DNA of 64,000 bases from CALAGB01 sp963789565 (lineage in GTDB: Bacteria > Chloroflexota > Chloroflexia > Thermomicrobiales > Thermomicrobiaceae): NCBI GenBank assembly GCA_963789565.1, contig CAWBKX010000002.1:248001-312000 (forward strand), in the 5' to 3' direction. The position numbers and the translations under genes were made by a program. Shown in pieces: positions 1 to 8,706 of the stretch (the stretch's first letter is position 1; each line of letters opens with the position of its first letter). Below the pieces are notes generated by a model. The model did not search any database. It was not told where the DNA came from and saw only the letters and a list, made by a program, of their open reading frames with translations.

Positions 1-1
1 C

Positions 2-334
2 CGCGAACTCCTTCAGGAAGAGGCGTTCACTGTAACGACGACCAACTTTGTGCCGCAAACCTGGAATCAGATTGACGCGCTGCAGCCCGACTTGGTCATG
101 GTCGACCTGGCCGTCGGGCAGACGCAGGGGTGGGACCTGTTGGAGAAGCTGAAGGGACAGTTGTCGACCAAGAACATTCCCGTCATCATTTTTTCGACCG
201 ATCCAAACCTCTTGGACGTTGCCGGGCAACAGTCGAGTCGTTTTGGTGGCCAACGGCTCATCGCGAAACCCTTCGATGTCGAGGAACTTCTGGTTGCGGT
301 TCACGACCTGATCGGCCAATCCGGCGCGGATTGA
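2..334 (+). CDS. Response regulator receiver domain, 5' end outside window
   Basis: The frame is open to the left edge, so the N-terminus is missing. The visible 110 residues are the C-terminal part of a CheY-like receiver domain. The phosphoacceptor aspartate is probably in the stretch reading LVMVDLAVG. The segment PVIIFSTDP corresponds to beta-4 with its Ser/Thr, and the conserved Lys-Pro pair is in AKPFDVEELL. The protein stops directly after the receiver fold, so any output domain would have to precede it; more likely it is a stand-alone receiver. Its partner kinase is not visible. Confidence 0.8.
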   Translation, partial: RELLQEEAFTVTTTNFVPQTWNQIDALQPDLVMVDLAVGQTQGWDLLEKLKGQLSTKNIPVIIFSTDPNLLDVAGQQSSRFGGQRLIAKPFDVEELLVAVHDLIGQSGAD

Positions 335-390
335 CTCGGTTCTTTCCCCGACAATGGCCAGTTCATACAAATTCGCCTAAGAGAACGTAG

Positions 391-487
391 TGGCGAGGGC
401 GCATGGGAGTCGAACCCACCGGCGAGGCTCGTCACCCCGCCCAACAGTTTTGAAGACTGCACAGGCCACCGGGCCCGATCCGCCCCC
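391..487 (-). tRNA. selC: tRNA-Sec (anticodon TCA)
   Basis: Read on the minus strand this is a 97-base tRNA-like RNA with an anticodon stem GCAGT/ACTGT closing the loop CTTCAAA, which places TCA at the anticodon. It has a long extra arm, a T arm of the form GTGGG-TTCGACT-CCCAT, and an encoded 3' CCA. The acceptor stem starts GGGGGCG and is long, as expected for a bacterial tRNA-Sec. No selA, selB or selD gene lies in this window, so selenoprotein synthesis would depend on genes elsewhere in the genome. Confidence 0.88.
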
Positions 488-579
488 ACAGATTCGAGAC
501 AACACCTTACCAGACGAGGGCATTACGCCTCAGCCGGTCCCGCGATCGATTGCGGCGCGCTTCTTGCCCGAACAGCCTT

Positions 580-840
580 CTAGTTCTTCGCGTCGCGACG
601 CCGCTCGTAGGCCGCTTCCATGAGCGTGTCGACGTCATCATTGGTGAAGAGATACGTCTGCGGATAACTATAGATGGCGCCGTTCGCGGTCTCCGCCCCC
701 GCCACCTGGCCCTTAATCAGGAAGCCTTCGGGCGTTTCCACTACCACGATCTGCGTGAAGGCGTTGCTATCGAGATAGTTGCCGACGGCGCGAAATGCGT
801 CCTCGTAACGCGTGCGAGATTTACCGCTGTGGTCAAGCAT
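580..840 (-). CDS. Small hypothetical protein (86 aa)
   Basis: I do not recognise a family. The 86-residue product is acidic to neutral with an alternating strand-like centre (TQIVVVETPEGFLIKGQV) and a basic C-terminal helix rich in Arg. There is no signal peptide and no membrane segment. It lies between tRNA-Sec and the TPP enzyme gene on the same strand as both, 62 bases downstream of the latter. The beta-rich core and conservative composition suggest a real small cytoplasmic protein rather than a chance frame, but this is a judgement from composition only. Confidence 0.6.
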   Translation of the reverse strand: MLDHSGKSRTRYEDAFRAVGNYLDSNAFTQIVVVETPEGFLIKGQVAGAETANGAIYSYPQTYLFTNDDVDTLMEAAYERRRDAKN

Positions 841-902
841 GCTGCCGCCCCTCTCTCGGGTATAGCCGGTGAGTTCCGCCGCTTGAGTCCGCCGCAGACA
901 CG

Positions 903-2579
903 CTATCTGATGCGGTGGAACTCGAAAAAGCCCTCATGGTGGTCGCTCGGGTCGACTCGCACGTCAACGACCGCTGGCTGACCGGCCGCATTCGCCTCAC
1001 GGGCGCCCTCGAGCGCCGCCCGCAGGTCGTGACTGTCCTCGACTCGACGTGCCCAGCAACCGGCACTCTCGGCCAATTTGACGAAGTCGAACCGCGCGGT
1101 GAACTCAGTCGCGATGATGCGGTTGTCGAGTCCCTCGCGTTGCGTCCATTGTGGCCAGCCTAACGCGCCGTCGTTCAGTACCACCCAGGTCACGGGCGCT
1201 TGTTCCTGAACGGCCGTCGGCAGTTCGTGCAGCGCCATCTGAAACGCACCGTCTCCTGTCGTGCAGATCACCTGCCGGTCGGGGCAGGTCAGCTTCGCGG
1301 CGATGGCGCCACACACCCCCAGTCCCATCGCGGTCTGCTCGGCGGGCGGAACCAGACATCCTGGATTCAACACCTGATAATACGGCCAATAGTAGGCCCA
1401 AAGGTCCTGTCCTCCGTTTTCGAGAACGAGAATGGTGTTGTCCCCGAAAACATCGTTCAGCTCGTGAACGATTCGCTTGCCCATGACGGGAGAGGAATCA
1501 ATCGACGCGTCGTCCGCCATCTCATTCAGCGCTCGCTTGCGGCGTGCAACCAGATCGTCGACGCGTTTCGTATTGGCCGTGATCCCGCGAGCTTGTGCGG
1601 CCCCGGCGATTTGGCTCAGAGCGAGGCCGGCGTCTGCTTGTATGGCGACATCCGGGATCCAGTTCCGCCCAAATTCAAACGGATCGATGTCGATCTGGAC
1701 GAACTTGGCTCCCTCCGGGAAGTATTGGAAGACGCCGGACTGAAACTCCTCCATGCGTGAGCCAAGGGTAATCAGGAGATCAGCCTCCTGATATACGGAG
1801 CGCGGGTACTGGGTGCGGTAGAGTCCCACCGATCCAGCGAACATCGGATGAGATTCCGCGATGATGCCGCGCCCGGCCGGAGTGGCGAGCACCGGAATGC
1901 CGAGACTGTCGGCGAAAGTTTCCACTTCGGCGAAGGCGCCCGAGAGGACGGCTCCTCCACCACACACCAGTACCGGTCGCTCGCTCTGCTCGATCAGATC
2001 CACGGCCTCGTTGATCTTATCGGGATCGGCGGCCGGACGAATGGACCGATCCGCAGGTTGATAGTCGGGCATCTCGACTGGTTGGAGCGCAATGTCAGCT
2101 GGAATCTCGACGTAAACCGGGCCAGGCTTTCCGGATGTCGCGATCGAGATTGCTCGACGGATCGTCCAACCGATGCGATCTGCTCGTTCGAGCGTTACCG
2201 CCCATTTGGTGATTGGCCGCATCATGCCCAGTTGATCGGTCTCCTGAAAAGCTCCCATTCCTTCGGTCGTGGTTGGCGCGCGAACGCTGAGAGCAAGAAC
2301 CGGCGTGCAACCAGAAAAGGCCTCCAGGATTCCAGGAACCAGATTGGCGACTCCGGGACCGGGCGAGCCAAAGCAGCAGCCAATTCCACCGCTGACCCGG
2401 GCGTGTGCCATCGCCATGAACGCGCCGGACGTTTCATGCCGAACGAGGATCGCGCGCACACTCTTCGAATCGTAGAGTTGGTCGTAGAGGTGCTTCGGAT
2501 TTCCAGGTAGTCCAAAGACGAACGGGACTCCCTCTGTCTCAAGGGCCTTGACCACCATTTCCCAGGCATTCATCTTCAT
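903..2579 (-). CDS. Thiamine pyrophosphate-dependent enzyme, acetolactate synthase large-subunit-like
   Basis: This 558-residue protein has the three-domain layout of the acetolactate synthase/benzoylformate decarboxylase family. The N-terminal pyrimidine-binding domain carries the catalytic glutamate in VRHETSGAFMA. A central domain begins near residue 190. The C-terminal diphosphate-binding domain has TTGDGAFQMALHELP followed about 25 residues later by VVLNDG, where a canonical motif would have Asn-Asn. Possible reactions include 2-oxoacid decarboxylation or acyloin-type condensation; the sequence alone does not decide. No ilvN or other branched-chain amino acid gene is nearby, which argues against anabolic acetolactate synthase. 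A GGAGGA lies about 11 bases before the ATG. Confidence 0.85.
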   Translation of the reverse strand: MKMNAWEMVVKALETEGVPFVFGLPGNPKHLYDQLYDSKSVRAILVRHETSGAFMAMAHARVSGGIGCCFGSPGPGVANLVPGILEAFSGCTPVLALSVRAPTTTEGMGAFQETDQLGMMRPITKWAVTLERADRIGWTIRRAISIATSGKPGPVYVEIPADIALQPVEMPDYQPADRSIRPAADPDKINEAVDLIEQSERPVLVCGGGAVLSGAFAEVETFADSLGIPVLATPAGRGIIAESHPMFAGSVGLYRTQYPRSVYQEADLLITLGSRMEEFQSGVFQYFPEGAKFVQIDIDPFEFGRNWIPDVAIQADAGLALSQIAGAAQARGITANTKRVDDLVARRKRALNEMADDASIDSSPVMGKRIVHELNDVFGDNTILVLENGGQDLWAYYWPYYQVLNPGCLVPPAEQTAMGLGVCGAIAAKLTCPDRQVICTTGDGAFQMALHELPTAVQEQAPVTWVVLNDGALGWPQWTQREGLDNRIIATEFTARFDFVKLAESAGCWARRVEDSHDLRAALEGAREANAAGQPAVVDVRVDPSDHHEGFFEFHRIR

Positions 2580-2771
2580 GCGAACGCTGCTCCTCCCCAG
2601 GGAATCTTCGACTATTTTCGCGTGACCGATTGGCGTTCTCAGGCTGGCCCTATGGTACTTGATTCGTGCACTGATCCAAGAGAATCCGGCCGGTCGTTGG
2701 TCGGTCCGGCGGGCGAAGAGTAAAATTACTCGGATGGGCGTCGTTTCGATTTGACAGACCGTGGGGACTCA

Positions 2772-3596
2772 GTGCTGCCAGCACGCATCGATGAGCTCGA
2801 ACGGGTCCAGCTCGAGCTGGAAATCCTCCGTGCAACCCGAGCTTCCACACAACTACGACAACTTCTCGCTGAAGAAGAGACCGAACAGCAGGGCCTTCGT
2901 CGCAAGCTCGATGAGCGGCTTGGCCCGCTTCGGGGCGAATCCGACCGTCTCCGGGCCGAGGTCGAACGCATGGAGGCGCGCCTAGAGCGCCTCTCCTTCG
3001 TTGGTCGTTCGCTCTCCGACGATGAGCTGGATCGAGAAGAAGAAAAGAGTAGGGCCGAAGAAGCGGCCTGGTGGGCCGAGTGGCGTCACCGGCGCACAAC
3101 TCAGCAGGAGATGCGAGGTGAAGTTGTCAATCGCAGCACGAATGATGACATCACCCTGCGTCAGCTGTACCGGGCGCTGGCGCGGCTGGTCCATCCCGAC
3201 TTGGCCGAAGATTCACGCGATCAGGCCCGGCGCGAGACGGTGATGCGTATGGCCAACGCGGCGCGTGACGCCGGAGACGTGGAGCAGTTGCGAAGATTGC
3301 TTGCTATCTGGGCGCGTCCGGAGGATGGGCCACGTCCGCGGGAGCTCGATGCTATGCGGGCGCGCATCGCGCAACTGCGCGTCGAGATCGGCGAGCTGCG
3401 CCGGCAGTTGTCGCAATCACGCAAGACGTCGCTCGGCACCCTGCTGCGTCGCGGTGAGGCCGACCTCCGTCAATATCTGCGTGTTGAAGAGGTCCGTTTG
3501 CGTCGTGAGCTGGCGACATTCCGACTGCGCCGTCGTCGCGTGCTCCGGCAGTTGGAAGAGCGACGCCGGGGACTGAACGTCTCCGGCGGGCAGTAG
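2772..3596 (+). CDS. Coiled-coil protein with an embedded J-like domain
   Basis: The 274-residue product starts with a long heptad-rich coiled coil (about residues 1-85). A J-domain-like segment follows, with LRQLYRALARLVHPDLAED containing the HPD tripeptide near residues 141-143, and a second Arg/Glu-rich coiled coil runs to the C-terminus. J domains stimulate the ATPase of Hsp70/DnaK, so a co-chaperone role is the obvious inference. The Gly/Phe linker and zinc finger of DnaJ are absent. I chose GTG at 2772 because GGGGA lies five bases upstream; an in-frame TTG exists at 2751. Similar composite proteins occur as uncharacterised genes, so the client is unknown. Confidence 0.7.
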   Translation: MLPARIDELERVQLELEILRATRASTQLRQLLAEEETEQQGLRRKLDERLGPLRGESDRLRAEVERMEARLERLSFVGRSLSDDELDREEEKSRAEEAAWWAEWRHRRTTQQEMRGEVVNRSTNDDITLRQLYRALARLVHPDLAEDSRDQARRETVMRMANAARDAGDVEQLRRLLAIWARPEDGPRPRELDAMRARIAQLRVEIGELRRQLSQSRKTSLGTLLRRGEADLRQYLRVEEVRLRRELATFRLRRRRVLRQLEERRRGLNVSGGQ

Positions 3597-3642
3597 TCAT
3601 CTTGAGTTTCATCGCCGAGCTGATTGAACTCAGCCTCTCGAT

Positions 3643-4698
3643 TCAGACAAAATAGCGGTAGAGCGCGTCTCCCGCTTTTTCGGTTATGTCGTCGGGAACG
3701 CTAGGATCAGTCAGCAGATCGGTGAATGTGCCGAGCAGCGGCGGTACCTCCCGCTCCTGCTTACTAACTGGCCGATCCACCGCGTGCTGTAGGAAGCTGA
3801 TAGTTCCCTCTTCTGTGGCGAACTTGCGCTTGTAGCGGACCAGTCCTTCCTGATCCCAGTCGCTCAGACCAAGATCCAGGAAGCTGAGCCCGCGCGCTTT
3901 GGCGAGCTTCATCCCTTCCCAGATCAGCAGATCGGTCGGTCTATATTCGAGATGCTCGGCCGAGGAGGCGCTGAACTTGTAATAGAGGGTCGATCCCCAG
4001 ATCAGGTACATCACAGAGCCGACGACTTCACCATCGGCTTCGGCCAACATCAGCGCCGCGAGATCTGCTTCCGAGAAGATATTCCAGATGTTCTGGAAGA
4101 AACGATACGGTTGAGCGAGCAGTCGGTATTTGTATTTGCGAATGCCGAGATGGAGCTTAAAGAAGGAGCGCAAGTCCTCCTCGTTCTCGGCCAACCGCGT
4201 GGTCAGCCCGAGCTTTTCCGCCTTGCGGATGGCTCGTCGGGCGGAGGCGTCGATGCGCGCCCAGTGATCGTCGATGCTACCGTCGAGGCTAATCCCGTGC
4301 CATTTGGCGCGCTTAGGCTGCGAAAACTCGGAATCGCCAAGCGGTACATCATTGTGCAGACAGCGCATATTGATTGGGTTACCAGAATCGAGGAGCGGAC
4401 CGCGCAGCGCGCTCCATTGTTCCCAGTCGGACGCGATGGGGTCACAATAATCGGAGAACGGGAGTGACACGACGCGTTCCCCGCGAATATCGGATATCTC
4501 AGAGAAATGCATTCCCGCGGCGGGTTTGCCGTCGTCGTCGATGAGGATGTGAGCCGCAATCTGCATGTCATATGTCTGCTGCAGCACGCGGATCCACAAA
4601 GGCGAATGGAAGAGACCGGCGTTGTTTCGTTCGGTGAGTTCGGTCCAGAGCGGGTCGGCGAGCGGATCGATCCGCTGCATGTTCAAAGTCTGGCGCAT
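3643..4698 (-). CDS. FemAB/GNAT-like acyltransferase
   Basis: The 351-residue protein resembles the FemAB-like branch of the GNAT fold (Acetyltransf_6 type). An N-terminal half-domain contains LFHSPLWIRVLQQTY. The C-terminal acceptor domain contains the strand-helix pattern LMLAEADGEVVGSVMYL, the substrate-side segment KFSASSAEHLEYRPTDLL, and LGLSDWDQEGLVRYKRKF, which is typical of the lipid II aminoacyltransferase/PEP-CTERM FemAB relatives. Members add amino acids to peptidoglycan peptides or acylate polysaccharides using aminoacyl-tRNA or acyl-CoA. No signal or membrane segment is present. ATG 4698 is preferred because GAGGAG precedes it at good spacing; a GTG lies one codon earlier. Confidence 0.7.
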   Translation of the reverse strand: MRQTLNMQRIDPLADPLWTELTERNNAGLFHSPLWIRVLQQTYDMQIAAHILIDDDGKPAAGMHFSEISDIRGERVVSLPFSDYCDPIASDWEQWSALRGPLLDSGNPINMRCLHNDVPLGDSEFSQPKRAKWHGISLDGSIDDHWARIDASARRAIRKAEKLGLTTRLAENEEDLRSFFKLHLGIRKYKYRLLAQPYRFFQNIWNIFSEADLAALMLAEADGEVVGSVMYLIWGSTLYYKFSASSAEHLEYRPTDLLIWEGMKLAKARGLSFLDLGLSDWDQEGLVRYKRKFATEEGTISFLQHAVDRPVSKQEREVPPLLGTFTDLLTDPSVPDDITEKAGDALYRYFV

Positions 4699-4930
4699 CA
4701 CACTCCTCGAGTCTCATGTAGCACCCTATTCAAGCGTCTTTTCGAGTATTGCCGCGAGCAGTACTGGCTTGTATGGACCGAAGGTCCTGTTGGTTTCCCG
4801 GCGTACACCGATACACCCGGCCGACTCAGTCCACAGTGAGTAGAGAACCAAACCGGCCCTCGGAGCGCGGTTCGCGCACAGCAGGCATAATCGGGGCAAT
4901 GATTTGCGACAGGCATGTTGGAGGATGCGT

Positions 4931-6169
4931 TTGTTTCGAAGCCGCGGGAAAGGTCCATCGCTCAAGGAAATTTCCGGAAACATCTATTCTGAAAAACTGC
5001 CGGGCGGGAATTTGATCCTCGCAGTACTCGATCGCGAGTTGATGACCTGGAGCGATCGCGGAGGGGCAAGCCGCCACTATGGCGATTGCTGGTCCAACTT
5101 CGTGGCGGGTCATTTGTCGCATTTGATCGGATCTGAGCGACCCACGGGGCAGGGCAAATCGTTCACGCTCGAGACAATCGTGCGGTTGGACGACGATGAT
5201 CGCATCGCCATTCAGGCGGGCCGGCACAAGCTCACCAACCCCGACTTTGTCCTTTTCGGGCGAACTTCAACTAACGAGCCGATCTTGCAGGCGGCCGACT
5301 CCAAATTCTCGGTGGATACGATCAAGCCGGCCCAGGTCAGCGCCGACGCGCTGCAAGCGCTGCTCGACGTCGAAAACGGTTTGGTCCGGGCCACGTTGGA
5401 GCAAACCATTCAGGACCATCACGTCGCGACAGCGGCAGTCATACGCGGTATCTTCATCAGCCCGACCGGCCCGCATACCGATTTCTTCTTGCCACGTCTG
5501 CTGAGCGACACACGAACGGAGGTCGCGCGCTCGCAAATCGAGCTCGTCGACGTCGACCCAGGCAAGCTGTTTGGAGGTCTCGACGAAGCCAGGCTGATCG
5601 GCCCGCTTGCCCGTATTGACCGCTTACCGGCGTCTCCGCGTGAACACCTTCTTTCGGCGATGTATTACCTGCGCGTCGCGTGTGCATGCGTTTGGATGTG
5701 GGTGGAGGAGAGGACTCCGCTGCTTTCCGACAATGGCGCTCCATCACCTGATTTCGCCGCCGTTCTTCAACAAGTCGAGGAGAGGGCTCCCAGCGCTGAA
5801 TCGGCGTTCCACGTGGCTTCGAGCTGGTATGAGAGCGTCGATGAGGTCAGCCGGAATCGCAAGTCCTTGACGGAGGTCATGTCGTTGCCAGTTCGCATGA
5901 GTGAGATCCGCAAGCTGGTGGAATCGTCAGGATACGGCGACGACCGCCGCAAAGTGCGAACGGTGCGTGCGCTGCTCGATCAGGCGTATCGGCGCCGCGT
6001 GTTCGAGGAACTGGGTGAGATCCCGGCGACTCCGGACGAGCCAATGCCGGAGGTGCTTCAGAGAGCCGCGTCGGTCTCCAGGTCGCTGCGGTCGGAGATG
6101 CGCTCGCTGGCGTCAATCTACCTCGATGAAATTGCCGCCGCGGATGAGGCCTCGCACGCCGACGCCTAA
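4931..6169 (+). CDS. Unrecognised protein with a possible PD-(D/E)XK nuclease core
   Basis: I do not recognise a named family for this 412-residue protein. Its first third contains a Glu in SFTLETIVRL, then NPDFVLFG, then 17 residues later AADSKF. That is the spacing E...PD-x17-DxK expected of a PD-(D/E)XK phosphodiesterase core, so a DNA-acting enzyme is a reasonable hypothesis. The rest is largely helical, with no membrane segment. The start is probably TTG at 4931 because GGAGG lies six bases upstream; ATG 4925 touches that Shine-Dalgarno sequence and is unlikely. The gene stands alone between FemAB-like (divergent) and KimA-like (convergent) genes. Confidence 0.65.
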   Translation: MFRSRGKGPSLKEISGNIYSEKLPGGNLILAVLDRELMTWSDRGGASRHYGDCWSNFVAGHLSHLIGSERPTGQGKSFTLETIVRLDDDDRIAIQAGRHKLTNPDFVLFGRTSTNEPILQAADSKFSVDTIKPAQVSADALQALLDVENGLVRATLEQTIQDHHVATAAVIRGIFISPTGPHTDFFLPRLLSDTRTEVARSQIELVDVDPGKLFGGLDEARLIGPLARIDRLPASPREHLLSAMYYLRVACACVWMWVEERTPLLSDNGAPSPDFAAVLQQVEERAPSAESAFHVASSWYESVDEVSRNRKSLTEVMSLPVRMSEIRKLVESSGYGDDRRKVRTVRALLDQAYRRRVFEELGEIPATPDEPMPEVLQRAASVSRSLRSEMRSLASIYLDEIAAADEASHADA

Positions 6170-6211
6170 TACATCGATCGTCTACTGAGTCGAACGGATG
6201 CGCCAAATAGC

Positions 6212-8260
6212 TCAGCGGCTCAAATGGTAGGGAACGCTGGTCACGGCAATGCCCGGATGGCTCCAGAGCGCCGTGCGTAGTCTCCACGCCGTTTGGTTGT
6301 GCAAGAACAGTTCGTAAAGGTGAACCGGCACGAATTCGGGGAGAACTACCGTCAGCGTCGTCCCACCTTTTTCCTGGTGTAGTTGCTCAATGTAGTTGAC
6401 CAGCGGTCCGAGTAGCTCGCGATACGGCGACTCGATGATGACGAGCGGCAACTGGAACCCGGCTTCACCCCACTTGGCCCTCAGAACATTCGCTTCCTCG
6501 ATGTCGTCGGAGATATGTACCACCGTGACGTCACGCGAGACGTTCTGTGCATAGTCGATGGCGCGCACCGCAGCCCGATTCAACGTGTCGATCGCAACCA
6601 CGACAGCCGAATCTCGCGTCCAGGTTATTGGCCGATTGCGAATCTGCCGCGCGTTCAATCTGAGCTGTTCCGAGACGCTGTCATAGTGCCTACGAATGCC
6701 CAGCAGCGCCATGATGATGATTGGCAGCAGCATCAGGATGATCCAGGCGCCACCGAGGAATTTGGTCGTGATGATGATAATAGCGACCACGCCGGTGGTT
6801 AGCGCGCCAAAGCCGTTGATCAACATGGCGACGTTGTTTCGCTTTACCTTCTCTGCTTTCCACCAGCGTAACGTCATACTCGCCTGAGATAGCGTGAAGG
6901 AGATGAAGACTCCGACAGCGTAGAGCGGGATCAGGCGTGAGACGTTGGCGTTGAAGATGACGACCAAAATGGCCGATGCGACCGCCAGAACAACGATTCC
7001 GGTCGAGTAGCCGAGGCGATCGCCACGAAACGTGAATTGGTGCGGCAAGAACCGGTCACGTGCCAGGAAATACGAAAGTCGTGGGAAGTCCGCGAAACTT
7101 GTGTTGGCGGCCAGCAGCAAGATGCCTGCTGTCGCCGCCTGAATGAAGTAGTAGAAGGGGGACGTTCCCGCGATGACGCGAGCAAGCTGAGAAACGAGCG
7201 TTTGATCCGCCACCGGAGCGAGGTGGTAGTGGCGTGCGAGGAACGTGATGCCGAGGAACAGTGACCCTAGAATCAGTCCCATCGCGACCAACGTCTTGGC
7301 TGCGTTCTCGTCTTGCGGTTCCTTAAACGCTGGTACTCCGTCAGAAATCGCCTCAACACCTGTGAGCGCGGCGCAACCGGAAGCGAATGCCTTCAGAATC
7401 AAGAAGAGCGTCAGCGATTGTGACGCAGCCGGGATCTTGTCGACGATTCGGTGCGGGGTGATGCCGATGCCAATCCATGACGCGAAGCCCAGCACGAGCA
7501 GGATCGACATGCCGGCGATGAAGAGGTAGGTCGGAACGGCAAATATGCGACCGCTCTCGCGCAGTCCGCGCAGGTTGGCAATCGTGATGAGGATGATCGC
7601 GACCACCGCGATTTCGACGGCAATCCCTCTGGTACGCTCGACGGCCGAGGTTATCGCGGCCACACCAGCCGAGATACTCACCGCAACAGTCAGAATGTAG
7701 TCGGTTAAGAGTGCCGACGCAGCCAACAAGCTCGGCGCTCTGCCAAGGTTGTCCTTGGTAACGATGTATGCTCCGCCGCCTTGTGGGTACGCATGAACGG
7801 TCTGCCGGTATGAGAAGACGACGATGGCGAGCAGTGCGGCAATAGCAATGCCGATAGGGATGACGTAGTTATAGGCCAGCGACCCCGCCAGAACGAGAAT
7901 CAGCAGGATCTCTTCGGTCGCATAGGCGGTGGACGACAGCGCATCGGAAGAGAAGACCGCCAGCGCCTGGATCTTGCTCAATCGCTGATGGATAGCCTCT
8001 GAGGTTTCGAGAGGCTTGCCGATGAGGACAAGTCGGAGGCGCCGCATGAGCCTGCCGAACTTCGTCTGAGGCATCGTCGGTTCGGCAACGAAGTAATAGG
8101 AACTCTGGGGAGCTGTGGGAAGCTCGTTCGAACGAACTAACCGTACGTAACGGTCGCCCGGCCGTTTCCCACGCACCGTTGCAGGATGATGCTCCTGTGA
8201 CCCGTCCGAGTGCTCGTCGTTCGGCCGATCCTCATTACCGTTCGTAGGTTCTCTCCCCAT
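6212..8260 (-). CDS. kimA: KimA-like APC-superfamily potassium importer
   Basis: This 682-residue protein has a charged hydrophilic N-terminus of about 75 residues, then about 12 membrane segments, then a soluble C-terminal domain. Segments such as AVFSSDALSSTAYATEEIL, SYRQTVHAYPQGGGAYIVTK and LTDYILTVAVSISAGVAAI match what I know of Bacillus KimA (YdaO), a proton-coupled K+ importer inhibited by c-di-AMP. The C-terminal domain has a UspA-like alternation (SAVVVAIDTLN, VTVVHISDD). General amino-acid permease is the fallback annotation. ATG 8260 follows GGAGG by eight bases and is preferred to 8281. A c-di-AMP receptor gene (36398-36682) is in the same window, consistent with c-di-AMP control. 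Confidence 0.78.
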   Translation of the reverse strand: MGREPTNGNEDRPNDEHSDGSQEHHPATVRGKRPGDRYVRLVRSNELPTAPQSSYYFVAEPTMPQTKFGRLMRRLRLVLIGKPLETSEAIHQRLSKIQALAVFSSDALSSTAYATEEILLILVLAGSLAYNYVIPIGIAIAALLAIVVFSYRQTVHAYPQGGGAYIVTKDNLGRAPSLLAASALLTDYILTVAVSISAGVAAITSAVERTRGIAVEIAVVAIILITIANLRGLRESGRIFAVPTYLFIAGMSILLVLGFASWIGIGITPHRIVDKIPAASQSLTLFLILKAFASGCAALTGVEAISDGVPAFKEPQDENAAKTLVAMGLILGSLFLGITFLARHYHLAPVADQTLVSQLARVIAGTSPFYYFIQAATAGILLLAANTSFADFPRLSYFLARDRFLPHQFTFRGDRLGYSTGIVVLAVASAILVVIFNANVSRLIPLYAVGVFISFTLSQASMTLRWWKAEKVKRNNVAMLINGFGALTTGVVAIIIITTKFLGGAWIILMLLPIIIMALLGIRRHYDSVSEQLRLNARQIRNRPITWTRDSAVVVAIDTLNRAAVRAIDYAQNVSRDVTVVHISDDIEEANVLRAKWGEAGFQLPLVIIESPYRELLGPLVNYIEQLHQEKGGTTLTVVLPEFVPVHLYELFLHNQTAWRLRTALWSHPGIAVTSVPYHLSR

Positions 8261-8319
8261 ATTTACGCCCTCCGGGCGCAAAAGCCTCGAACGATCCTAT
8301 CTCACGGATCAGCCAAATT

Positions 8320-8379
8320 CAAACAGACGTTAGGTTGATTATGTTCACGGCCGCGATAAGGAGAATCCGCGTCTGTTTG
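8320..8379. repeat. Perfect 10-base inverted repeat between DUF503 and kimA-like genes
   Basis: CAAACAGACG at 8320-8329 is matched by its exact reverse complement at 8370-8379, with 40 bases between. It lies just upstream of the transporter start and downstream of the DUF503 stop, both on the minus strand. It may be a leader hairpin, operator pair or weak terminator; there is only a short T-rich run after it. Confidence 0.5.
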
Positions 8380-8391
8380 CGAAAATACTCG

Positions 8392-8688
8392 CTAAAGATG
8401 CATTACTTCGGTATGAATGTCGGCCAGAAATCCTGACTGCAAGTTCTGTTCGATGAAATTGACAACGTGCTGTACGACCTCGTCGCAATGCTGGGCCGAA
8501 TTCGACACTGCCACGATCCCCAATGTTGCCGATTGCCAGAACTGTTGGTCGTCGACCTCGGCGATGGCAACATCGAAGCGGGCGCGAACGCGCTGGGTCA
8601 TCGAACGCACCACCCGGCGTTTGTCCTTCAATGAGTGTGATTCCGGTATATGGATCGTGACTTGCCCGATTCCCAGGATCATACCCAT
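8392..8688 (-). CDS. DUF503 (YlxP-like) domain protein
   Basis: The 98-residue protein matches the DUF503/YlxP family along its whole length. It begins MGMILGIGQVTIHIPESHSL, followed by KDKRRVVRSM, which is the conserved SLKdKR motif, and then a short alpha/beta fold with VAIAEVDDQQFWQSATLGI. Family members are usually found near rbfA/infB/nusA, but here the neighbours are an FAD oxidoreductase upstream and a transporter downstream on the same strand. The molecular function is not established. The start could be either the first ATG or the ATG two codons later; no strong ribosome binding site decides. Confidence 0.85.
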   Translation of the reverse strand: MGMILGIGQVTIHIPESHSLKDKRRVVRSMTQRVRARFDVAIAEVDDQQFWQSATLGIVAVSNSAQHCDEVVQHVVNFIEQNLQSGFLADIHTEVMHL

Positions 8689-8706
8689 CGTCTTGGCCCG
8701 CCGGAA

